DNA of 59,284 nt from Porticoccaceae bacterium (GCA_029212965.1 JARGOV010000013.1:3770-63053), one strand, 5' to 3'. Positions 28,719 to 37,417 are shown, numbered from the stretch's first letter. Numbers and translations are program-made. The notes: a model not told the origin generated them from the letters alone.

Positions 28719-29897
28719 ATGAACGATCCAATCGTGATTTGTGGATATGCACGTACGCCGATGGGCGGCATGATGGGTGTGTTGGCTGATGTGCCCTCAC
28801 CACAACTGGGTGCAACGGCAATTGCTGCCGCTATGGAACGTGCCGGTGTTGATAACAGCGAAGTTGATGAAGCGTTGATTGGCTGTGTCTTACCCGCTGG
28901 CGTGGGGCAATCTCCTGCACGTCAGGCCGCATTGGGTGCAGGCCTGCCTATTGGCACTGGTACAACAACTGTTAATAAAATGTGTGGTTCGGGCATGAAA
29001 ACTGTGATGATGGCCTGCGATACACTACTTGCTGGCCAGGCTGACATAGTCGTGGCCGGGGGCATGGAAAATATGAGCAGTGCGCCCTACGTACTAAAGA
29101 AAGCCCGAGGTGGTTATCGATTGGGTCATGGTGAATTACTCGACCACATGTACGTCGATGGCTTGCAAGATGCCTATACGGGTGGTTTGATGGGTGTCTT
29201 CGCTGAAAGCTGTGCTGGCAAATATACCTTCACCCGTGAAGATCAGGATGCCTACGCTATTGAGTCTCTGCGTCGTGCTAATGCTGCAATTGATGAGGGT
29301 AAATTCAATCGTGAGATTGCACCGGTTATTATTAAGACACGCAAAGGTGAAACAGTGGTCGATACCGATGAGCAGCCCGGTAACGCTCGTCTCGATAAAA
29401 TTCCCAACTTGAAACCCGCATTCAAGAAAGATGGTTCTGTTACAGCGGCTAACGCTAGCTCAATTTCAGATGGTGCTGCGGCGGTGGTTTTGATGCGACA
29501 GAGTGAAGCAGAGAAGCGCGGGCTGAAGCCTGTTGCTGCGATCCGTGGTTACACTCAGTTTGCTCAGGAGCCCGAGTGGTTCACGACTGCTCCTGTGGGC
29601 GCGATGAATGCCCTCTTTGAGCGAACCGGTTGGTCGTCGGCTGATGTTGACTTGTTTGAAGTTAATGAGGCTTTTGCTGTCGTCGCCATGGCGGCGATGA
29701 AAGAGCTGGATATTCCCCATGAAAAAATTAATGTCCATGGTGGTGCCTGTGCATTAGGCCATCCTCTGGGGGCAAGTGGGGCTCGCATTATTGTCACTTT
29801 ACTATCAGCCATGGAGACCTATGGAAAATCAAAGGGTATCGCTAGTCTCTGCATTGGTGGTGGCGAGGCAACAGCTGTGGCTGTCGAGCTCCTCTAA
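28719..29897 (+). CDS. Acetyl-CoA C-acetyltransferase (thiolase)
   Basis: A 392-residue thiolase with a complete active site: C89 in VNKMCGSGMKT, H348 in GGACALGHPLGASGAR and C378 in CIGGGEATA, at the same positions as in biosynthetic acetoacetyl-CoA thiolases. It condenses or cleaves acetoacetyl-CoA; direction is not decided by sequence. The ATG at 28719, with GAGAGG upstream, is chosen over the in-frame TTG at 28713. It stands alone, with no phaB or fad partner, and ends at a strong terminator. Confidence 0.93.
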   Translation: MNDPIVICGYARTPMGGMMGVLADVPSPQLGATAIAAAMERAGVDNSEVDEALIGCVLPAGVGQSPARQAALGAGLPIGTGTTTVNKMCGSGMKTVMMACDTLLAGQADIVVAGGMENMSSAPYVLKKARGGYRLGHGELLDHMYVDGLQDAYTGGLMGVFAESCAGKYTFTREDQDAYAIESLRRANAAIDEGKFNREIAPVIIKTRKGETVVDTDEQPGNARLDKIPNLKPAFKKDGSVTAANASSISDGAAAVVLMRQSEAEKRGLKPVAAIRGYTQFAQEPEWFTTAPVGAMNALFERTGWSSADVDLFEVNEAFAVVAMAAMKELDIPHEKINVHGGACALGHPLGASGARIIVTLLSAMETYGKSKGIASLCIGGGEATAVAVELL

Positions 29898-29921
29898 GCA
29901 AATATTTTAAAAATGTTGCAC

Positions 29922-29951
29922 AAAAAAGCCCCGCACTGTCGGGGCTTTTTT
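29922..29951. terminator. Bidirectional intrinsic terminator between thiolase and ubiX
   Basis: Perfect 12-nt arms AAAAAAGCCCCG (29922-29933) and CGGGGCTTTTTT (29940-29951) with a 6-nt loop. It serves the plus-strand thiolase gene and, from the other side, the convergent minus-strand ubiX. Confidence 0.9.
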
Positions 29952-29974
29952 GTTGTTGTGGGGGTGGTCATTAT

Positions 29975-30562
29975 TCATTGGCCTGTTTTCCTACTGAGCC
30001 CCTCCCAACGCTGTACCAGGTTGGGGGCTTCAATTCCAAGTGAATCAAGCGTGCGTCCAACAGTTTGATTGACAATGTCCTCAATATTCACGGGGTGCTG
30101 ATAAAAAGAAGGTACTGGGGGAGAGATAATACCGCCCATCTCGGTCACAATGGTCATATTGCGCAAATGTACGAGGTGGAGGGGAGTTTCTCTGGGTAAT
30201 AAGACCAGTGTTCTGCGCTCTTTAAGCGTCACACTGGCAGCACGGGATATCAAATTGTTGTCAAGCCCGTGAGCGATAGAGCCCAGCGTATTCATCGAGC
30301 AGGGTGCTACCACCATAGAATGTATGGGAAATGAGCCGCTGGAGATACTGGCGCCAAAATCTTTGTGTCGGTGACACACATCTGCCAGTACTGAAATTGC
30401 TTTTTTGTCAAAACCGGTTTCATGTTCTGCGGTGATGACACCGGCGGGCGATAAAATCAAGTGAGTTTCCACTTCGGGTAGCTCGGCGAGTACCTGAAGT
30501 AGGCGAACACCATAGATACAACCCGTGGCGCCGGTAATGGCAATAATTACTCGTTTGAGCAT
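29975..30562 (-). CDS. ubiX: Flavin prenyltransferase UbiX
   Basis: A 195-residue flavoprotein that makes prenylated FMN, the cofactor of the UbiD decarboxylase in ubiquinone synthesis. Visible family parts are AITGATGCIYGVRLLQVL at the N-terminus, the SGSFPIHSMVVAPCSMNTLGSIAHGLDNNLISRAA segment and LLPRETPLHLVHLRNM, plus the PPVPSFYQHPV motif near the C-terminus. ubiD is not in this window. It stands as a single gene converging on the thiolase. Confidence 0.95.
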   Translation of the reverse strand: MLKRVIIAITGATGCIYGVRLLQVLAELPEVETHLILSPAGVITAEHETGFDKKAISVLADVCHRHKDFGASISSGSFPIHSMVVAPCSMNTLGSIAHGLDNNLISRAASVTLKERRTLVLLPRETPLHLVHLRNMTIVTEMGGIISPPVPSFYQHPVNIEDIVNQTVGRTLDSLGIEAPNLVQRWEGLSRKTGQ

Positions 30563-30731
30563 AACTTCTCCGATTACAAGCCTTATTTTAAGGACATTGT
30601 AGTCGCTTTGTTTGTTGTGTGTGGCTTGGCTTTATTTATGAATAAAACCTGTCTGGGGGAAGGGGCTAACTTTTAGATAATATTGGGTTGTAAAAGTTAG
30701 TTTGTAAAAAGGAACTGTAGAGCGAAGCCAT

Positions 30732-30763
30732 AAAAAAGGGCAAAACCTTTCGGTATTGCCCCT
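30732..30763 (-). terminator. Intrinsic terminator of the cold-shock gene
   Basis: On the minus strand, GGGCAATACC and GGTTTTGCCC pair around a GAAA tetraloop, followed by six T's. It lies about 80 nt after the cold-shock stop codon. Confidence 0.85.
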
Positions 30764-30844
30764 TCTCGTCTTTTGTCTGTCTCGCGATTATTAGGTTTAA
30801 CTAATAAAGTAAAACAGACAGCCTTCCTCTACATAAAAGCAGAA

Positions 30845-31051
30845 TTAGATGGCTACGATGTTCTCTGCTTGAGGACCTTTTTGGCCTTGAGTCACAGTGA
30901 ACTCAACTTTTTGGCCTTCGATCAAAGTCTTGAAGCCAGAACCAGAAATTGCGCTAAAGTGAGCAAAAACGTCTGGGCCAGATTCTTGCTCGATAAAGCC
31001 AAAACCTTTAGCTTCATTAAACCATTTAACAGTACCGGTAGTAGTAGACAT
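30845..31051 (-). CDS. CspA-family cold-shock protein
   Basis: A 68-residue single cold-shock domain with RNP1 KGFGFI (about residues 15-20) and RNP2 VFAHF (28-32). Such proteins melt RNA secondary structure at low temperature. A good ribosome-binding site (AGGAAA) lies 7 nt before the ATG. A consensus promoter about 160 nt upstream and a terminator downstream make it a single-gene unit with a long leader, the arrangement of thermally regulated cspA genes. Confidence 0.95.
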   Translation of the reverse strand: MSTTTGTVKWFNEAKGFGFIEQESGPDVFAHFSAISGSGFKTLIEGQKVEFTVTQGQKGPQAENIVAI

Positions 31052-31235
31052 AAATATTTCCTAATAATTCGAGAGTAATTAAAGCCCTTTAAATAAGGCA
31101 GTTTTGCTGGAAGTGTTGCTATTACTTATGAAAAACAGGACGAGTGTACTACTGAGGAACATCGAAATGGTGTGCATAAATATAGGACGTACTTTCAAGC
31201 TGTTAAGATTATATACCGCTTTATAGTCGAGTCAA
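31052..31235 (-). promoter_or_regulatory. Cold-shock gene promoter and long 5' leader
   Basis: On the minus strand TTGACT (31230-31235) and a perfect TATAAT (31208-31213) are separated by 16 bp. Transcription from near 31201 would give a leader of about 150 nt, similar to the 159-nt thermosensing leader of E. coli cspA. TTGAAAGTACGTCC near its start resembles part of the cold-box, but weakly. Confidence 0.65.
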
Positions 31236-31354
31236 TGGCTAAACCCCGATAAAGATAGCTTATTTGTTCGCAATAAGTGCATGGAAAGAAGTCTGCGTGA
31301 TTCGATCCCTAAGCTACCTTTTCATAACAAAGGTGTCTCGCTTATATTAAAGTT

Positions 31355-31867
31355 CTACTGATGAGGTTGTAATAGCCGCCGCATGCCGGCCGTGACTAGC
31401 ATGCCGCATATATCGATAAGCAGTGACAGGATCAAACCGCCTGTAAGCCCGCTAATAATTGCTGAAGGGTTTAGGATAATACTGTAAGTATAACTGCGCC
31501 AAACCTCCTTTTTAATTTCTGTCAGGGGGGCCAACAATACGTGGGTGTAAGCGCTGTAGGAGCTTGTAGTGAAGCTTTTCCAGGCCTGTGCCAGCACTTG
31601 GTTTCTAATATAAATTGCGTTAATACTATTGCCCCCGTCTCGAATCACCGGGTCGCCGTGCTTTTGATAGTGAGCGATAAGCTGAGCTAGGTCGCCATCG
31701 AAATAGCGCTCGGCATCCTTCTCGAATTCTCTGAGGGCCGCTGTTGATTCAAGCAAGTGTGCTTCAAGACTTTTCCCGTATTGATCGATAAAGGCAGGTA
31801 CCTGCACACCAATCAGTAATCCGCTGGTGAAAAAGAGTAATCGGAGATAGTCTGAAATTGGATGCAT
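31355..31867 (-). CDS. DUF2937 family membrane protein
   Basis: A 170-residue protein of unknown function that I recognise as DUF2937. It has an N-terminal hydrophobic segment (LRLLFFTSGLLIGVQVPAFI) running into the typical FIDQYGKSLEAHLLE region, a long polar helical middle (about 30-125) and a C-terminal hydrophobic hairpin (about 128-160, IISGLTGGLILSLLIDICGMLV). The two membrane segments suggest an inner-membrane protein with a central periplasmic or cytosolic helical domain. Its neighbours, a cold-shock gene and a tRNA, give no functional hint. No terminator was found. Confidence 0.75.
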   Translation of the reverse strand: MHPISDYLRLLFFTSGLLIGVQVPAFIDQYGKSLEAHLLESTAALREFEKDAERYFDGDLAQLIAHYQKHGDPVIRDGGNSINAIYIRNQVLAQAWKSFTTSSYSAYTHVLLAPLTEIKKEVWRSYTYSIILNPSAIISGLTGGLILSLLIDICGMLVTAGMRRLLQPHQ

Positions 31868-32031
31868 AGATTCTCGCGGTACTTAGCACCTACTAGAATG
31901 GACGTTAGAAGTGTTTTGTTAATGTGCTTAACTATATTGTGATGTGTAGTGAATAATAGCGGTGTGCGAAGTAATAGGAAATACACCCAATTCTAAGTGT
32001 AGTGTTAACTTGCGGTGGGCAGTATAAAGAA

Positions 32032-32108
32032 TGGTGGGCCCTCCCAGACTTGAACTGGGGACCTGCCGATTATGAGTCGGATGCTCTAACCAACTGAGCT
32101 AAGGGCCC
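32032..32108 (-). tRNA. tRNA with CAU anticodon, probably tRNA-Ile2 (lysidine-modified)
   Basis: A 77-nt cloverleaf with encoded CCA. The acceptor stem GGGCCCT/AGGGCCC is perfect, the discriminator is A, the D arm reads AGCTCAGTTGGTTAGAGC, the anticodon loop is CTCATAA and the T loop is TTCAAGT. The CAU anticodon could mean methionine or isoleucine. The acceptor stem and the CGACTCATAATCG anticodon arm resemble E. coli ileX (GGCCCC... ) rather than elongator tRNA-Met (GGCTACG...), so I favour tRNA-Ile2, which reads AUA after TilS adds lysidine. Confidence 0.93.
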
Positions 32109-32160
32109 TTCTTAAACTGTACTTATATGCTGAGGCTGAAAGCTGATTAGCCTCTAGGTG

Positions 32161-32192
32161 CCCTCTCAACTTATCGATAGTGTTTGAGAGGG
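32161..32192. other. Stem-loop between rpoD and the tRNA gene
   Basis: A perfect 9-bp stem CCCTCTCAA (32161-32169) / TTGAGAGGG (32184-32192) with a 14-nt loop. No T-run follows on either strand, so it is not a standard terminator. It may protect the rpoD 3' end or lie in the tRNA precursor leader. Confidence 0.5.
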
Positions 32193-32196
32193 CCGC

Positions 32197-32226
32197 ATTA
32201 TAAAAGGCTTTGTCGTTATCTGCCAG
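32197..32226 (-). promoter_or_regulatory. Putative stringent-type promoter of the tRNA gene
   Basis: On the minus strand CTGGCA (32221-32226), an 18-bp spacer and a perfect TATAAT (32197-32202), followed directly by GCGGCCC. A GC-rich discriminator after the -10 is typical of stable-RNA promoters under ppGpp control. It lies in the gap between rpoD and the tRNA. Confidence 0.5.
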
Positions 32227-32250
32227 ATAAGATCTGTTGCTTGAGGTTAT

Positions 32251-34083
32251 CTATTCGTCGAGAAAGCTACGCATGTGATCGGAGCGGGTAGGGTGGCGTA
32301 ATTTACGCAGAGCTTTGGCTTCGATTTGGCGAATACGTTCGCGGGTTACGTCAAACTGTTTGCCCACCTCCTCAAGAGTATGGTCGGTATTCATATCGAT
32401 GCCAAAGCGCATACGCAGTACTTTGGCTTCGCGAGCTGTCAGGCCGTTGAGTACTTCACGAGTCGCTTCGGTGAGGCTCTCAGCTGTTGCTGAGTGAATT
32501 GGCGAATCGACGTTGACGTCTTCAATGAAGTCGCCGAGGTGAGAGTCTTCATCGTCTCCAATCGGTGTTTCGAGGGAAATAGGCTCTTTGGCAATTTTCA
32601 GGACTTTGCGAATTTTGTCCTCGGGTAGCTCCATGCGTTCGCCGAGCTCTTCTGGTGTCGGTTCGCGACCCATTTCCTGCAGCATTTGTCGAGAGACACG
32701 GTTTAATTTGTTAATCGTTTCAATCATGTGCACTGGAATACGAATGGTGCGCGCCTGATCGGCAATGGAGCGTGTAATCGCCTGTCGAATCCACCAGGTC
32801 GCGTAGGTCGAAAATTTGTAACCGCGTCGGTATTCAAATTTGTCGACCGCTTTCATAAGGCCAATATTACCTTCCTGAATCAAATCGAGGAATTGCAGGC
32901 CACGGTTGGTGTATTTTTTGGCAATAGAGATGACCAGGCGTAAGTTGGCCTCAACCATTTCTTTCTTGGCGCGGCGTGCCTTGGCCTCGCCAATAGACAT
33001 ACGGCGGTTGATATCCTTGATTTGAGTAATGGTTAAACCGGATTCTTCTTCAATGCTGGCCAACTTTTTCTGTACGCGGATGATGTCGTCCAGCAAGTTT
33101 TTAATGCCGGGGGCGTACGCTTGCTTGCGGCGTGAAAGGTTTACGGCCCACTTGTCATTGGTTTCATTGCCGGGGAAGCTTTCTACAAATTCTTTGCGGG
33201 GCATTTTGGCTTCGCGAATGCACAACCTCATAATGCTGCGCTCGTGCTTCCTCACTTCGTGAAGAGCCATACGAACTCGGGCGACCAGCGGATCGTATTG
33301 TTTGGGTATCAGTTTTAGGTATTTAAACAATTCACCCAGTTCGGCAAGGTTCTTTTCAGCGCTGTCTGCGTTGCGTCCATAGCGAGCTATTGATCGCTTG
33401 GTCTTTTCATTTTGTTTTTGAATGGCGCCAAAGCGCATGGCGGCTTCTTCGGGGCAGAGCCCGCCCTCGTGTTGCTCTTCCTCCTCCTCTTCCTCTTTTT
33501 CACCTGCCAGTATGGCGGCAGCGTCCTTCTTGCTTTGTTCCAGTGCAGAGGGTACGTGTTCAACGGGATTGAGGTAGCCGGCAATAATTTCGACTAGGCG
33601 GCGTTCGCCTTTCTGCACAAGTTCATACTGGGCTACGATGTCATCGACAGTTTCGGGCCACTCAGACATAGCAGACATTACGTCGCGTATGCCTTCTTCG
33701 ATACGCTTGGCAATCTCAATTTCGCCTTCGCGAGTCAGTAGCTCGACGGTGCCCATTTCACGCATGTACATGCGTACGGGATCAGTGGTACGGTGCTTTT
33801 CAGTTTCGACGGCGGCTAGTGCGGCGGCGGCTTCGGCAGCGGCAATTTCGTCAGCGCTATTATTCCCTTCGTCATTAATCAGAAGGGTATCGGCGTCGGG
33901 GGCGGTTTCGAAGACATTGATACCCATATCGTTGATCATTTGAATAATGTCTTCAACCTGATCGGGATCAGAAATATCCTCAGGAAGGTGGTCGTTAACC
34001 TCTGCGTAGGTTAAGTAGCCCTGTTCGCGGCCCTTGGCAATCAGTTCTTTGATGCGTGACTGTTGTTGGCTGACGTCGCTCAT
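32251..34083 (-). CDS. rpoD: RNA polymerase primary sigma factor RpoD (sigma-70)
   Basis: A 610-residue housekeeping sigma. Region 1.1 occupies about 1-75; region 1.2 and 2.1 flank a non-conserved domain holding an eight-Glu run ([10 protein letters not shown], about 196-205). Region 2 shows [57 protein letters not shown] in sections, region 3 starts at [12 protein letters not shown], and region 4 ends with [25 protein letters not shown], the -35-binding helix-turn-helix. It is the last gene of rpsU-yqeY-dnaG-rpoD, 97 bp after dnaG. Confidence 0.98.
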   Translation of the reverse strand: MSDVSQQQSRIKELIAKGREQGYLTYAEVNDHLPEDISDPDQVEDIIQMINDMGINVFETAPDADTLLINDEGNNSADEIAAAEAAAALAAVETEKHRTTDPVRMYMREMGTVELLTREGEIEIAKRIEEGIRDVMSAMSEWPETVDDIVAQYELVQKGERRLVEIIAGYLNPVEHVPSALEQSKKDAAAILAGEKEEEEEEEQHEGGLCPEEAAMRFGAIQKQNEKTKRSIARYGRNADSAEKNLAELGELFKYLKLIPKQYDPLVARVRMALHEVRKHERSIMRLCIREAKMPRKEFVESFPGNETNDKWAVNLSRRKQAYAPGIKNLLDDIIRVQKKLASIEEESGLTITQIKDINRRMSIGEAKARRAKKEMVEANLRLVISIAKKYTNRGLQFLDLIQEGNIGLMKAVDKFEYRRGYKFSTYATWWIRQAITRSIADQARTIRIPVHMIETINKLNRVSRQMLQEMGREPTPEELGERMELPEDKIRKVLKIAKEPISLETPIGDDEDSHLGDFIEDVNVDSPIHSATAESLTEATREVLNGLTAREAKVLRMRFGIDMNTDHTLEEVGKQFDVTRERIRQIEAKALRKLRHPTRSDHMRSFLDE

Positions 34084-34180
34084 AGAGTATCCGTGGTTGA
34101 TGAATGGCTGAAAACAAACGCGCGATTATAGCCTATAAATGGGGTTTTGTCTCGTTATTACAAGGCCCTCATGTCAGCTA

Positions 34181-36256
34181 TTAAGTTGTTTCATCTTTGC
34201 GCTCAAGTAATTGTTTTATCTTGTTTATTAATTCAGGGCTACGCTCTGCAGCGGGTAGTTCTAGCCAGATCGCGAACACGGAATTTCGGTCGTGGTCATC
34301 GAGCTGGCTTTTGGCACTTAAGTACGCGATGCGCTGCTCAATAGTTTGATCATTTACAGCTGTGAGAAGCAGTGAGTCAATGATGTCCTGAGCTTGCTTG
34401 GCATAACTTTCAGTTGCTTGTCCGGGAATATTGACCAGATCGTTAGCGGAGATTCCCGCTAACATTTCGCCCTGTTCCTGACCATAAACACCACGCCAAT
34501 AACCCAGAATATGGTTAAGAGTATAGTCTGGATTTCTCTCTAGCAAAGTGAATAAATCTCGGAGTATCTCAATGTCAACGAGTTCAAGCTTGAGTAGTTC
34601 TTCTGTGTGCTCAAGTTCCCGGGCCAGTGCTGGGTGGTTAATAAGTAGTCCGATCAACCAGTGCAGGGGTGTTAAATGTAGTTTTTTTTGTGCAATGGGT
34701 ACACGTTTTTTGGCGGTTTTAACTGTTGCCGGGAGGCCTCTATCTGGCTGCCCGTAATCCTCAGGTAGTGGATAGTTGTTCTCTGGCGGGTGGTGCTCAG
34801 GGCTTTCATGCGCGTTACTTTGATACTCGGTGTTATCATAGTTGCTTGCGTAATCTTCATAGTTATCTTTAGTCGATGGTATTTCTCTCCCTTGTACAAT
34901 GCCTTCATCTGCTGACGGGAGAAACCCTGTTAATGTCTCGGTGGTGAGGCCGGTTTTTTTTGCCAGTTGGTCGAGGAGCAATTGCCGGAAAATACCTGTG
35001 GGTAGTTGGTTGATCATGGGTGCGGCAAGGGTCGCAAAGCGGGCGCAGTCATCGGCTAATGCTAAGTCAAGCCCCTCTCCACACAACATAAAGAGAAAGG
35101 TTGAGAGTGGCATGGCAGTGCTGATGAGATGGTGAAAACGCTCGTTGCCGATTTTCCGCACCAGAGTATCTGGGTCTTCGCCTTCGTCGAGAAAGAGGAA
35201 TTTGGCGCTACGTCCATCGGTCATTAGCGCCAGACTGGTTTCTAGTGCGCGTCTGCCCGCTTGGCGTCCAGCGTTATCACCGTCAAAGCAAAACACCACT
35301 TCACTGGTGTAGCGGAAGAGTTTTTCAAGGTGGGCTTGTGAAATCGAAGTGCCGAGGGTGGCGACGGCATTTTCTATGCCGTGTTGGGCCAGGGCGACGA
35401 CATCCATATAGCCTTCAACGACCAGTAGATTGTCATTGCTCTGGCGGCTGCGGTTGGCTTCGTAGAGGCCGTATAGCTCTCGGCCTTTATGGAATACTGT
35501 GGTCTCTGGTGAGTTGAGGTATTTGGGTTTGTCATCGCCGAGTACCCGCCCACCAAAGGCGATTGTGCGCCCACGGGTATCCCTAATAGGGAAAATAATA
35601 CGCTCGCGAAAGCGGTCGTAGCGCTTGTTTTCCTCTTCGCGATTAATCAGCAGCCCGGTATCGGTGAGCAGGGCGATGGTTTCGTCTTCGAGTGTGTCGT
35701 TGCTCTTTATTTCGTCGTCATTGCTTTGCAGGCGACGTTCAGTGATGGCGAGCAGTAAATTATCCCAGCCGGGAGGGGCGTAGCCAATTTCGAAGCTACC
35801 AGCGATTTCACCGCTCAGCCCTCGCTGTTTGAGATAGTCGATAGCCTGAGATGAGGTGTTGTGCTGGCGTAGCTGCTGCTGATAAAAACGTTTTGCCTGT
35901 TCGAGAATATCGTACAGCGCTTTGCGGCGTTTGTCTTGCGGGTTGTCTTGCCGAGAATCGCGGGGTACTTCCATGCCAACCAGTGCGCTGAGGTTTTCCA
36001 CCGCTTGTGGAAAGTCAACATGGTCGTAGTCCATAACAAAGCCGATAGCATTGCCCCCAACGCCACAACCAAAGCAGTAGTAAAACTGTTTTTCGGGGTT
36101 GACCGAAAAGGAAGGAGTTTTTTCGTCGTGAAAGGGACAGCGGGCAGAGTGATTTTTGCCGGTTTTTCGCAGCTCAAGGCGTGCGCCGATAACATCGACG
36201 ATATCTACTCGGTCGAGCAGGTCATCGATAAAGCGTTGTGGGATTAATCCGGCCAT
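34181..36256 (-). CDS. dnaG: DNA primase DnaG
   Basis: A 691-residue primase. The zinc ribbon uses C40, H43, C61 and C64. The catalytic core includes the TOPRIM domain at about 275-360 (VVEGYMDVVALAQ with the catalytic Glu, and FCFDGDNAGRQAGRRA with the metal Asp pair). The C-terminal DnaB-interacting domain starts near 525. It is about 110 residues longer than E. coli DnaG: a small polar insert at about 177-197 and a long Asn/Tyr/Glu/Pro-rich linker at about 450-522. No clear ribosome-binding site precedes the ATG, and a GC-rich stem-loop lies just upstream. Confidence 0.97.
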   Translation of the reverse strand: MAGLIPQRFIDDLLDRVDIVDVIGARLELRKTGKNHSARCPFHDEKTPSFSVNPEKQFYYCFGCGVGGNAIGFVMDYDHVDFPQAVENLSALVGMEVPRDSRQDNPQDKRRKALYDILEQAKRFYQQQLRQHNTSSQAIDYLKQRGLSGEIAGSFEIGYAPPGWDNLLLAITERRLQSNDDEIKSNDTLEDETIALLTDTGLLINREEENKRYDRFRERIIFPIRDTRGRTIAFGGRVLGDDKPKYLNSPETTVFHKGRELYGLYEANRSRQSNDNLLVVEGYMDVVALAQHGIENAVATLGTSISQAHLEKLFRYTSEVVFCFDGDNAGRQAGRRALETSLALMTDGRSAKFLFLDEGEDPDTLVRKIGNERFHHLISTAMPLSTFLFMLCGEGLDLALADDCARFATLAAPMINQLPTGIFRQLLLDQLAKKTGLTTETLTGFLPSADEGIVQGREIPSTKDNYEDYASNYDNTEYQSNAHESPEHHPPENNYPLPEDYGQPDRGLPATVKTAKKRVPIAQKKLHLTPLHWLIGLLINHPALARELEHTEELLKLELVDIEILRDLFTLLERNPDYTLNHILGYWRGVYGQEQGEMLAGISANDLVNIPGQATESYAKQAQDIIDSLLLTAVNDQTIEQRIAYLSAKSQLDDHDRNSVFAIWLELPAAERSPELINKIKQLLERKDETT

Positions 36257-36269
36257 TGGGTTTTTATTG

Positions 36270-36307
36270 GCAGGAGGGACGAATGCTCAAAAGACCCTCC
36301 CTCCTGC
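36270..36307 (-). other. Stem-loop between yqeY and dnaG, possible attenuator
   Basis: A perfect 10-bp GC-rich stem, GCAGGAGGGA (36270-36279) with TCCCTCCTGC (36298-36307), loop 18 nt, lies 13 bp before dnaG. No T-run follows in the transcript, so it is not a canonical terminator. In E. coli an internal terminator between rpsU and dnaG keeps primase low; a similar role here is inference. Confidence 0.55.
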
Positions 36308-36314
36308 GGTGTCG

Positions 36315-36770
36315 TTACTGGGAGAGTCGCGCTTTAATATGCTTGCTAACAACACCCATATCGGCACGGCCCTGAACCTGGGGTTTGAGGATGCCCATAA
36401 CCTTGCCCATGTCGGACATTGCCTGAGCGCCGCTATTGGCTACGGCCTGATCAATCAGCACCTGTAATTCCTCCTCGGTCAGCGCAGCAGGCAAAAATTC
36501 GGCGATAACATCCAGTTCGCTTTGTTCCTGTGCCGCGAGGTCATCTCGGCCGGCATCTTTGAACTGACTTAGTGAGTCGCGGCGCTGTTTGCTCATTTTG
36601 TCGAGAATGGCCAGAACGCGGCTATCGTCTAGTTCAATACGCTCGTCGACTTCAATGCGTTTAATTTCTGATTGAATTAGGCGAATGGTACTTAGGCGGG
36701 GTTTGTCTTTGGCGCGCATCGCAGTTTTCATTTCAGCGGTGATGCGTGCTTTTAGTGTTTCTTCACTCAT
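36315..36770 (-). CDS. yqeY: GatB/YqeY domain protein
   Basis: A 151-residue YqeY protein, related to the tail domain of the GatB amidotransferase subunit. It has two helical halves: an N-terminal tRNA-binding-like helical part with AMRAKDKPRLSTIRLIQSEIKRIEVD and the C-terminal domain EFLPAALTEEELQVLI with GKVMGILKPQVQGRADMG. Its function is not established; the family is found near rpsU/dnaG in Pseudomonas and relatives, as here. Confidence 0.93.
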   Translation of the reverse strand: MSEETLKARITAEMKTAMRAKDKPRLSTIRLIQSEIKRIEVDERIELDDSRVLAILDKMSKQRRDSLSQFKDAGRDDLAAQEQSELDVIAEFLPAALTEEELQVLIDQAVANSGAQAMSDMGKVMGILKPQVQGRADMGVVSKHIKARLSQ

Positions 36771-37088
36771 GACTATATGTCCGACTTGTAGAGGTGACGT
36801 TTGAGTAATTTATTTCTGTAAAAGTGTGGCCTCAAGGAAGCGCTTCGTTATATTGAGTGGTGACAACCGCTGAGTAAAGGCTTGCCAAAGTATATGTAAT
36901 CGTCGGAAACGAAAAAAGCGTCGATATACGACGCTTTTTCTATCTGCCTTAGTTAAGTAGTCAGTACGCGCTATATGCCTCTTGCCTAGGTTTTTAATAC
37001 ATTGACCCAGTTACGGTGCGTCTAAGTATTGCCGGGTGAGGTGGACAGAATAGTACGGCAGAAAATCTTTGACCTGAAAGAGGCTGCT
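36771..37088. other. Gap between rpsU and yqeY
   Basis: 318 bp with no coding frame I can support. It contains the rpsU-side terminator-like hairpin at 36913-36939 and otherwise only A/T-rich sequence; a secondary promoter for yqeY-dnaG-rpoD would be expected downstream of the hairpin, but I could not find a convincing one. Confidence 0.5.
36913..36939 (-). terminator. Intrinsic terminator after rpsU
   Basis: Perfect 11-nt arms AAAAAGCGTCG (36913-36923) and CGACGCTTTTT (36929-36939) around ATATA, with a six-T run in the minus-strand transcript. It is 150 nt past the rpsU stop and would let abundant S21 mRNA end before yqeY-dnaG-rpoD. Confidence 0.8.
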
Positions 37089-37304
37089 TTAGTACATCCG
37101 TTGCAGTTTGCGCGACTCGCGTTGTACTTTCTTCGCGTGACGCTTAACAGCAGCTGCGGCTTTACGCTTGCGGCACCAAGTGGGTTTTTCGTAAAATTCG
37201 CGACGGCGAACTTCGGCGAGAATGCCTGCTTTTTCGCAAGAGCGTTTAAAGCGGCGTAGAGCGATATCGAATGGTTCGTTTTCTTTTAGACGTACTGAAG
37301 GCAT
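37089..37304 (-). CDS. rpsU: 30S ribosomal protein S21
   Basis: A 71-residue S21, the same length as the E. coli protein. It starts [21 protein letters not shown] and is very basic, with [24 protein letters not shown] in the C-terminal half. S21 helps 30S subunits start on natural mRNAs. It is the first gene of the macromolecular-synthesis operon and diverges from tsaD. Confidence 0.98.
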   Translation of the reverse strand: MPSVRLKENEPFDIALRRFKRSCEKAGILAEVRRREFYEKPTWCRKRKAAAAVKRHAKKVQRESRKLQRMY

Positions 37305-37417
37305 TTATCCTCTTTCCCGTTTCTTGGCTATCTGTTAATTATCGAAGTTCCGGACTTAGGCTGTTTCGTGCAGCATAAGCCACATAAATTTGGCTACAGC
37401 CCCTGTTGGGGCCGCGT

